Part shown: one piece after another, positions 1-4,875 of the stretch
How the letters are laid out: every line of letters begins with the position of its first letter
Numbering within the stretch: position 1 is the first letter of the stretch
Origin: Clostridia bacterium
Lineage (GTDB): Bacteria; Bacillota; Clostridia; Oscillospirales; CAG-272
DNA: 6,172 nucleotides
Direction of reading: 5' to 3'
Assembly: GCA_024404655.1 (NCBI GenBank)
Contig: JAKSPR010000179.1
Coordinates: 1 to 6,172 of the forward strand
The notes under the pieces: model-generated
The model's input: the letters and a program-made list of their open reading frames with translations, nothing else
What the model was told of the DNA's origin: nothing
The model's database searches: none
Translations under genes and position numbers: made by a program

Positions 1-599
1 TCCAGAAGAAAATGCGTACCGTTTTCCGCTTTGAGAAGTGTTTCTTTTACCGGCTCTCCGAGTTCAATGGAGGCAATGGGGCGCTTGTACAGATCGGTCG
101 TGTGACCGGCAGAGGCAACAGCCTTGTGAAGCGGAAGCTCGGTGCCGTTGGCATCGTAGGCATAGCCATAACTGAGCTGTTTGGTGATTTCCTTGCAGCG
201 GTGGGAAATGTAATGTGCGTTCATGCGGCAGAGGGTATCTGTGCTGCTGGCTGCAAGGACTTCGCCGTCCCCGTCAACTTCATAGATCACGCCGGCTGTG
301 CCGGGATGGTAGGTGAGACAGCTTTCAGCACCGTTGAACCACGCGATGATCATCAGCTCGTTTTTGCCGGAACGGACAAAGGTGGTCAGGTCGATCTCGT
401 CAGCGACTTTATAGTACGGATAATCCGCATACTGACCGAAAGAGCAGAGCGTGCCGTTGACATAAGCGGCATAATCGGAGTCTACACTGATGCGCAGGGT
501 GCAGCTTCCGCCTTTATAGGTAAAATCCGAAAGAAAATCGGCATATTCGTCTTTTGCGGGATGATCATTTTCCCAGATCCAGATTCCTCTGATATTCAT
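1..599 (-). CDS. Alpha-L-rhamnosidase-like protein (GH78-type), N-terminal part, cut by window edge
   Basis: The minus frame is open from an ATG at 599-597 to the left edge, giving 199 complete codons; the C-terminal remainder, which would hold the (alpha/alpha)6 catalytic barrel, lies outside. The visible part resembles the N-terminal beta-sandwich of bacterial alpha-L-rhamnosidase-like proteins. It opens with GIWIWENDHPAKDEYADF (residues 5-22). Then comes a strand-rich block: LRISVDSDYAAYVNGTL (35-51), FGQYADYPYYKVADEIDLT (54-72) and GKNELMIIAWFNGAES (78-93). There is no signal peptide, so it is predicted to be cytoplasmic. Rhamnosidases release terminal L-rhamnose from pectic or other rhamnosides. 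The start is supported by AGGA 10 bases upstream. It is third in the operon, 29 bases after the URO-D-like gene. Family recognition comes from sequence pattern only. Catalytic residues cannot be checked, so hydrolase activity is inferred. Confidence 0.72.
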   Translation of the reverse strand, partial: MNIRGIWIWENDHPAKDEYADFLSDFTYKGGSCTLRISVDSDYAAYVNGTLCSFGQYADYPYYKVADEIDLTTFVRSGKNELMIIAWFNGAESCLTYHPGTAGVIYEVDGDGEVLAASSTDTLCRMNAHYISHRCKEITKQLSYGYAYDANGTELPLHKAVASAGHTTDLYKRPIASIELGEPVKETLLKAENGTHFLL

Positions 600-628
600 A
601 TCTGTTAGTTCCTTTCCTTTTTGGTTGT

Positions 629-1789
629 TCAGTTTGCATATTCCATCAGGCGCTTGCGGAAATGACACCAGTTTTCAAAGGTGACTTCCTCCGGCACACC
701 GTGATCACAGGTGGGAATATAACCGCCGCGGCGGCGCATGACAGGCATGATGCGGTCGATTTCCCGGTCGATGGCATCCTTTCCGGCGGCGAGAATGCGT
801 TTGTCAAAACCGCCGTACAGGACAAGACCGGGATTCTTTTCTCCGATTTCCACCACATCACAGCCGGAGGCGACTTCCAGAGGTGAAATGCAGTCCATGC
901 CGATCTCACGGTAGAGGGGAATCGCGGGACGGCAGTCACCGTCGGTGGCAAGCTGCACGTAAACATGCCGTTCTCTGTCCATCTGCCGTGCTTTGATATC
1001 GGTGAGCAACTGCTGATAATACGGTCCGATGAACTCCCGCCACATATCCGGGGAGATGAACATGCCGCCGTTATAGCAGATATCCTCATCAAACAGAATC
1101 TCATCCACGGAGAAATACTCCTGATATACGGCAGAGGTACGGGTGTTCAGCGCATACCACTGCTGCATGCAGCGGTGAATGAGATCGGGGTCATCGTAGA
1201 ACATATAGAGCAGCGGTTCCGCACCGATGAGCGCACGCAGATACATATAGGGACCGCAGATGTACATTTCCATCATTTTGCCCTGTTTGGCAAAGGGAAC
1301 GGCGGCTTCGGCCTGCCGTCTTGTTTCCGCAATGCGGTCTGATGATTCCGGATCCATGCGCCAGAGACAGTTTTTCTCAAAGGTTTCCATATCCTTGACG
1401 GGATGATCCACATAGGTGGGCATGAAACCGTCCCGGCGGCCCTTGAAGTAGAGAACTTTGCGTCCGGCAAAGTCCTGCTCCAGTTCGTGTTCGCCCCGGT
1501 CCTCCAGCACCTTGACTTCAAATTTCGGGTAAAACTCTGCGGTGCAGCCGCCCATGTTGTGGACACAATGGATGCCGGTATAGTTGTATCCGTACTGATG
1601 GAGTGTTTCGTAAACCTTATTCTGCGGAATGCCGTCTTTTTCCCAGCGTTCCAGAGAATAGAAGCCGAATTCCTTCATGATGACAGGCGCATCCGGCTTG
1701 CAGGCGTAGGTATCACGCAGAAGCGCGGTGTCTTTGTCCATGGCCTCTCTTGGGAGCATACCGTGGATGCCGTCATTTTCTGTGTTCAC
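629..1789 (-). CDS. URO-D/MtaA-fold family protein, not canonical HemE; function unknown
   Basis: A complete 386-residue protein of the uroporphyrinogen-decarboxylase-like superfamily, which also contains the corrinoid methyltransferases MtaA, MtbA and CmuA. Recognisable family segments are EFGFYSLERWEKDGIP (40-55), GPYMYLRALIGAEPLL (179-194), FDEDICYNGGMFISPDMW (233-250), GGFDKRILAAGKDAIDREI (326-344) and GGYIPTCDHGVPEEV with FENW (355-374). The HemE N-terminal signature (PVWxMRQAGRYLPEY type) is absent, so heme synthesis is unlikely. Where zinc-dependent methyltransferases carry His-x-Cys-Gly, this protein appears to have Ala-Thr-Asp-Gly (281-284), so the usual zinc ligands look missing. 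There is no signal peptide or membrane segment. The start is GTG at 1789-1787, chosen because AAAGGAG lies 8 bases upstream. It is the middle gene of the operon, 25 bases after the beta-helix gene. Membership in the fold family is firm; the reaction and substrate are unknown. Confidence 0.88.
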   Translation of the reverse strand: MNTENDGIHGMLPREAMDKDTALLRDTYACKPDAPVIMKEFGFYSLERWEKDGIPQNKVYETLHQYGYNYTGIHCVHNMGGCTAEFYPKFEVKVLEDRGEHELEQDFAGRKVLYFKGRRDGFMPTYVDHPVKDMETFEKNCLWRMDPESSDRIAETRRQAEAAVPFAKQGKMMEMYICGPYMYLRALIGAEPLLYMFYDDPDLIHRCMQQWYALNTRTSAVYQEYFSVDEILFDEDICYNGGMFISPDMWREFIGPYYQQLLTDIKARQMDRERHVYVQLATDGDCRPAIPLYREIGMDCISPLEVASGCDVVEIGEKNPGLVLYGGFDKRILAAGKDAIDREIDRIMPVMRRRGGYIPTCDHGVPEEVTFENWCHFRKRLMEYAN

Positions 1790-1797
1790 AGTGATTT

Positions 1798-1804
1798 CTC
1801 CTTT
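1798..1804 (-). promoter_or_regulatory. Ribosome binding site that fixes a GTG start
   Basis: AAAGGAG on the minus strand sits 8 bases before GTG at 1789-1787. The next in-frame ATG is ten codons further in and has no comparable site, so the GTG is the likely start of the URO-D-like gene. Confidence 0.8.
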
Positions 1805-1814
1805 CGTGTGAGAA

Positions 1815-3887
1815 TCAGCAACCTTTCAGCCGTCCGCGGGGACCGATGTCGGAGCAGTCGATGGGATGAATGCCGAGTGCTGCGGCGGGAGAATCTGCAC
1901 CGAAGGTGAAATCATGCGCTGCGGAATTGGTGAAGCAGGGGTCCGCTTCCACGGAGCCGGTTTCCATACCGAGGCTGTTCTGCAGATCGGAAAGGGTCAG
2001 ATCCTGTCCTTCAAAGCTCATCATGCGGGCTTTCCCGTCTGTGGACCAGAACAGATTACGGCAGGAGGCAAGAGCCGCGGAGGAAACATTTCCGTACATC
2101 GGGATATCCCCATTGGTGACAAAGATGTTGCCGGAGAGAACAAGGGATTCCTGTGCCTCACGTCTTGTAATGCGCAGGACCTGTTCTCCTGCGGAGACGA
2201 AGACATTGTTGCGCAGGGTATTCATATAGCCGTAATGCTGATGATAGCAGTTGGAGGAACAGTTATAACAGATGTTGTTTTCCATATTGATATAAGCAGA
2301 GCCTTCATCGGTATAAAGTCCCCATCCGCCGTAGTCACGGCTTTTCACGTCGTGGATCAGATTTCCCTCGACCCGTGTTCCGGGCTGTGCACCGAGGGTA
2401 TAGACGCCGCCCATATCCGAAAGAACACCGCGGCCCAGATCATAGATGTGATTTTTCCGGATGATGTTGTCATGACAGACCGTGGCGGCATAACTCCAGC
2501 GCCAGCCGACACAGACACCGGAATAGTAGAGACTGCGGATGGTATTGTGCTCTACGGTATTGTTATAGCCGTGCATGATCAGAACGCCGGATGCAGAGAA
2601 ATACCGCAGGCCGAGGTTTTCAAAAATACAGTCGGAAACAGTGATGTGATGGGTCTGGGAGATTTCTTCATTGAAATAGTCTCCGCCGCCGATGGAGACG
2701 CCGCCGCCGGCACTGTTGAATACCCGGCATCCTGTGACAAGCCCGTCGGAGCAGCCCTCATGGAACCGGACTGCATGCGCGCCGATGCCAAAAAAGCCGC
2801 AGTCCTCAAAGGCACAGTTCTTTGCATAGTACAGATTGACGACCCCGTGCAGCTGGGGCGCACACTGACCGTCTGCGATGACCGCTTCGGGAACCTCTGT
2901 ACCGTCTTCCAGTTTTCTTGTGGACATGACGCGGAAGTCACCTTTGGTATAGGCGAAGTCAATGTTTCTGAAACGGATGCCCTGCATGGATTTTCCCTGT
3001 TCGGGGAGTCCCGTAATGTTGACAAGACGGTCCGTGACCGGAGCATAGACGACGAGATTTTCCGTCGTTTCACCGGGCTTCGGTGCGTAGTAGAGTTTAC
3101 CGTCCGTGCGGTCGAGATACCATTCACCGGGATTTGAAAAGGCTTCCGCCAGATTCTCAATATAGTATGCCATGGTAGCGGAAGTACCGCGCTTTTCGGA
3201 AATCGTCATGCGGGTACGTCCGTCAAAAGTCACACGACGGGTCGAAGGATCATAAGATGCAATGCGGGAGTGTTCATCGACCCAGTAGTGACAGAAGTTG
3301 ATGATCGCGTCTTCCACGTTGTGTGCATGCTCCGGGATATCGCCTTTCTCTGCGATGAACCAGCGGGAGGGAACATGGGTGCCGGATGACGGATTCTCGA
3401 CGGCTTCCGGGTAGAAAAAGCCCTCGGCAGGGGTACGGGTCTTTTTCGCAGGGGAACCGCCGACATAAAGATCGGAGAAGAACCAGCTTCCGTTTTTCAC
3501 ATCCTCCAGCGTAACGGAGAGACAGGGGATGCCGTTGAAGGTATCCTCCTCCCAACCTTCAATGCGTCTGCCGCCGGAAAAGAGTACCCGTCCGGTACCG
3601 AAGGGAGTAAAGGTCACATCCCGCACGACTGTGGGAAGATTCTCGGGATCTCCGCCGGGGTAGGAAAGGTCAAGAGGCTTTGAAAAATCGTATTCTTCAT
3701 CCATGAGAACGATCGAGACCGGCTGACGGTAGTCCGAACGGCGCATCTCCGAGACAATGGTGAGAGCGCGGCTGATGGTTTTCACCGGACCGTTCATCAC
3801 CCGGTCGTTGACGAAATGAATGCCGAGATGGGAATCGGAACCGTCTTTTTCCGAAACGTATATGGAGTTTATCTGTGCATAATTCAT
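1815..3887 (-). CDS. Right-handed parallel beta-helix protein, probable intracellular carbohydrate-active enzyme
   Basis: A complete 690-residue protein. The N-terminus (IYVSEKDGSDS, then GPVKTISRALTIV at 33-45) is the usual opening of pectate-lyase-like beta-helix enzymes. An inserted domain carries NPGEWYLDRTDGKLYYAPKP (252-271), common in GH141-like and related beta-helix glycosidases. Helix turns follow from about 300 to 620, with repeated N-x-I/F rungs. The best conserved block is SDMGGVYTLGAQPGT (490-504) and GGWGLYTDEGSAYI (520-533); Asp491 and Asp527 are candidate catalytic acids. There is no signal peptide, so it should act in the cytoplasm, on imported oligosaccharide. It is the first gene of the operon, under the promoter at 3933-3961. 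The start is well fixed: an in-frame TGA at 3896-3894 lies just upstream of the ATG. GH141 (fucosidase/xylanase) is the nearest family I can suggest, but this is tentative; a lyase or an unclassified hydrolase is also possible. Confidence 0.85.
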   Translation of the reverse strand: MNYAQINSIYVSEKDGSDSHLGIHFVNDRVMNGPVKTISRALTIVSEMRRSDYRQPVSIVLMDEEYDFSKPLDLSYPGGDPENLPTVVRDVTFTPFGTGRVLFSGGRRIEGWEEDTFNGIPCLSVTLEDVKNGSWFFSDLYVGGSPAKKTRTPAEGFFYPEAVENPSSGTHVPSRWFIAEKGDIPEHAHNVEDAIINFCHYWVDEHSRIASYDPSTRRVTFDGRTRMTISEKRGTSATMAYYIENLAEAFSNPGEWYLDRTDGKLYYAPKPGETTENLVVYAPVTDRLVNITGLPEQGKSMQGIRFRNIDFAYTKGDFRVMSTRKLEDGTEVPEAVIADGQCAPQLHGVVNLYYAKNCAFEDCGFFGIGAHAVRFHEGCSDGLVTGCRVFNSAGGGVSIGGGDYFNEEISQTHHITVSDCIFENLGLRYFSASGVLIMHGYNNTVEHNTIRSLYYSGVCVGWRWSYAATVCHDNIIRKNHIYDLGRGVLSDMGGVYTLGAQPGTRVEGNLIHDVKSRDYGGWGLYTDEGSAYINMENNICYNCSSNCYHQHYGYMNTLRNNVFVSAGEQVLRITRREAQESLVLSGNIFVTNGDIPMYGNVSSAALASCRNLFWSTDGKARMMSFEGQDLTLSDLQNSLGMETGSVEADPCFTNSAAHDFTFGADSPAAALGIHPIDCSDIGPRGRLKGC

Positions 3888-3897
3888 GATGGATCAT

Positions 3898-3905
3898 ATC
3901 CTCCC
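3898..3905 (-). promoter_or_regulatory. Ribosome binding site of the beta-helix gene
   Basis: GGGAGGAT on the minus strand. Its GGAGG core is 12 bases from the ATG at 3887, which is rather long. A nearer ATG at 3897-3895 is only 2 bases away and out of frame, too close to be used. The slightly long spacing may lower translation, but no other in-frame start exists upstream. Confidence 0.65.
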
Positions 3906-3932
3906 AAAACGATCTGCTTTTTCTTTATGTCT

Positions 3933-3961
3933 ATTTTACACCATGGATTCCGCTTTGTCAA
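3933..3961 (-). promoter_or_regulatory. Sigma-A-type promoter of the glycan operon
   Basis: Read on the minus strand: a perfect -35 TTGACA (3961-3956), a 17-base spacer, and -10 TAAAAT (3938-3933). Transcription should begin near 3926, giving a leader of about 40 bases before the beta-helix start codon. The upstream flank carries the inverted repeats at 3985-4027, placed where an activator or repressor could bind. A weak 5-base inverted repeat, CAAGA (3959-3963) with TCTTG (3976-3980), also overlaps the -35. Confidence 0.82.
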
Positions 3962-3984
3962 GATTTGGGGACAGGTCTTGGATG

Positions 3985-4027
3985 TTTTGCTGTTTTCATA
4001 AGAAAATGATTGTTTTTGCAGCAAAAA
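3985..4027. repeat. Nested inverted repeats in the divergent control region, candidate operator
   Basis: Three perfect inverted repeats overlap here. TTTTGCTG (3985-3992) pairs with CAGCAAAA (4019-4026). Inside it, TTTTC (3993-3997) pairs with GAAAA (4002-4006) around a 4-base loop. TTTTTGC (4013-4019) mirrors GCAAAAA (4021-4027) around one central base. They lie 24 bases upstream of the operon -35 and 14 bases upstream of the rightward -35. The short odd-centred palindrome has the geometry of a dimeric regulator site. No regulator gene is in the window, and A/T-rich repeats can arise by chance. Confidence 0.5.
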
Positions 4028-4040
4028 AGGTGAAACTATC

Positions 4041-4069
4041 TTGACTTATCGGGAGTTTGGTGATAAAAT
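4041..4069 (+). promoter_or_regulatory. Sigma-A-type promoter of the mgtC-like gene
   Basis: -35 TTGACT (4041-4046), a 17-base spacer, and -10 TAAAAT (4064-4069) preceded by TGA, which supplies an extended -10 TG. The expected start of transcription is near 4076, so the leader to the ATG at 4143 is about 67 bases. It points away from the operon promoter at 3933-3961. Confidence 0.82.
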
Positions 4070-4082
4070 ATAAGAACTTCAA

Positions 4083-4112
4083 GCGGCGGACGTTCTCCGA
4101 TACGTCCGCTGT
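4083..4112 (+). promoter_or_regulatory. GC-rich hairpin in the mgtC-like leader
   Basis: GCGGACGT (4086-4093) and ACGTCCGC (4102-4109) form a perfect 8-pair stem around an 8-base loop. Three further pairs at the base (two of them G-U) bring it to 11. It starts about 7 bases after the expected transcription start and is followed by TCTTTTATCT, an interrupted T tract. It could be a 5' stabiliser or a weak attenuator. It ends about 16 bases before the ribosome site (AAAGGAA, 4128-4134), so it does not directly hide it. The leader contains no evident short reading frame. Confidence 0.5.
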
Positions 4113-4142
4113 CTTTTATCTCATCGGAAAGGAAGCGTTATT

Positions 4143-4811
4143 ATGTCATTTCTTCCACAGGAGCCGGATCTTCTGTCTACAGCACTCCGCATTATCCTGG
4201 CTGTGCTCCTCGGCGGTGCAATCGGATTGGAACGCGGCAGACACGGCCGTGCTGCTGGTCTCAGAACCCATGTCCTTGTATGTGTCGGTGCAGCCATGGC
4301 TGCGATGACCGGTATTTTTCTGCTCCACACCAATGGTGCGGGTGACCCGTCCCGTATCGCTTCCAATGTCGTTTCCGGCATCGGTTTTCTGGGTGCGGGC
4401 ATCATCATTGTCAAAAACAATTCCACGATTACGGGACTAACCACGGCAGCAGCCCTCTGGGCGACCTCAACAGTCGGTCTTGCGGTAGGAGCGGGATATT
4501 ATCTCTGCGCCATTATTGGTACAGCGGTCATCTTTGTGACAACGACATTCTTAACTGTCTTCGAAGTCAAGCAGAAACGGGATGTACGGTTTTATATTGA
4601 GATCACCGATGTGTCTCTTGTCAATGAGACCGTAGAAGCAATCCGGGCGGCGTATCCTCTTGCACACAGCTTTGATATTTTTCCTGCAAAGAGCGGAATC
4701 GCCGGCAATATTGCGATCTTTGTCAATATCTCCACGGAAGAAAAATCCGCAGCGGAGATTGTCAAGAACCTGCGGGATAATCCCAATACGGTCATTGCCA
4801 TTGAAGAATAG
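4143..4811 (+). CDS. MgtC/SapB family membrane protein
   Basis: A complete 222-residue protein. Residues 10-140 are hydrophobic and form the MgtC membrane domain. They contain the family signature GGAIGLERGRHGRAAGLRTH (23-42), with the Glu-Arg and AGLRTH elements, and a second conserved block GIGFLGAGIIIV (79-90), GLTTAAALWA (98-107) and VGLAVGAGYY (111-120). From about 147 to the end is a soluble ACT-like tail (VRFYIEITD, then EEKSAAEIVKNLRDN). The length fits the family, in which members have roughly 140-240 residues depending on the tail. Salmonella MgtC aids growth in low magnesium and inside macrophages, and it targets F1Fo ATPase. In commensal Firmicutes the role of such homologues is unsettled, so no symbol is given. 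The start is supported by AAAGGAA with 9 bases between GGA and ATG. It appears to be a single-gene unit between its own promoter and the shared terminator. Confidence 0.93.
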   Translation: MSFLPQEPDLLSTALRIILAVLLGGAIGLERGRHGRAAGLRTHVLVCVGAAMAAMTGIFLLHTNGAGDPSRIASNVVSGIGFLGAGIIIVKNNSTITGLTTAAALWATSTVGLAVGAGYYLCAIIGTAVIFVTTTFLTVFEVKQKRDVRFYIEITDVSLVNETVEAIRAAYPLAHSFDIFPAKSGIAGNIAIFVNISTEEKSAAEIVKNLRDNPNTVIAIEE

Positions 4812-4828
4812 AATATGGATATAAAAAG

Positions 4829-4864
4829 ACATCCGCAGACACCGAAATCTGCGGATGTTTCTTT
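4829..4864. terminator. Bidirectional intrinsic terminator between convergent genes
   Basis: ACATCCGCAGA (4829-4839) and TCTGCGGATGT (4848-4858) form a perfect 11-pair stem with an 8-base loop. On the plus strand it is followed by TTCTTT; on the minus strand by CTTTTTATAT, the better T tract. It starts 18 bases after the mgtC-like stop and lies 17 bases beyond the stop of the opposing TRAP permease gene, so it can serve both. Confidence 0.9.
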
Positions 4865-4875
4865 ATGTCAGGCTG

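Noticed and set aside
12..608. A 198-codon plus-strand open frame at the left edge
   Set aside because: The minus strand here encodes a recognisable rhamnosidase-like N-terminus with a ribosome site; the plus frame is its antisense shadow.
629..1789. HemE (uroporphyrinogen decarboxylase of heme synthesis)
   Set aside because: The N-terminal HemE signature is missing, no heme genes are nearby, and the gene sits within a glycan operon.
1866..3137. A 423-codon open frame on the plus strand opposite the beta-helix gene
   Set aside because: It is antisense to a convincing 690-residue protein and its translation shows no recognisable domain. Its length is a side effect of codon bias in a moderately GC-rich gene.
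3697..3897. A 66-codon minus frame beginning with ATG close to GGAGG
   Set aside because: The GGAGG is only 2 bases from that ATG, the frame overlaps the beta-helix gene out of frame, and its product looks like frame-shifted sequence.
3985..4027. A CcpA cre site within the divergent region
   Set aside because: The closest minus-strand match lacks the central CG and the terminal CA of the cre consensus; too weak to call.
4076..4142. A known Mg2+ or Mn2+ riboswitch before the mgtC-like gene
   Set aside because: The leader is about 67 bases, too short for an M-box or yybP-ykoY element, and none of their conserved sequence is visible.
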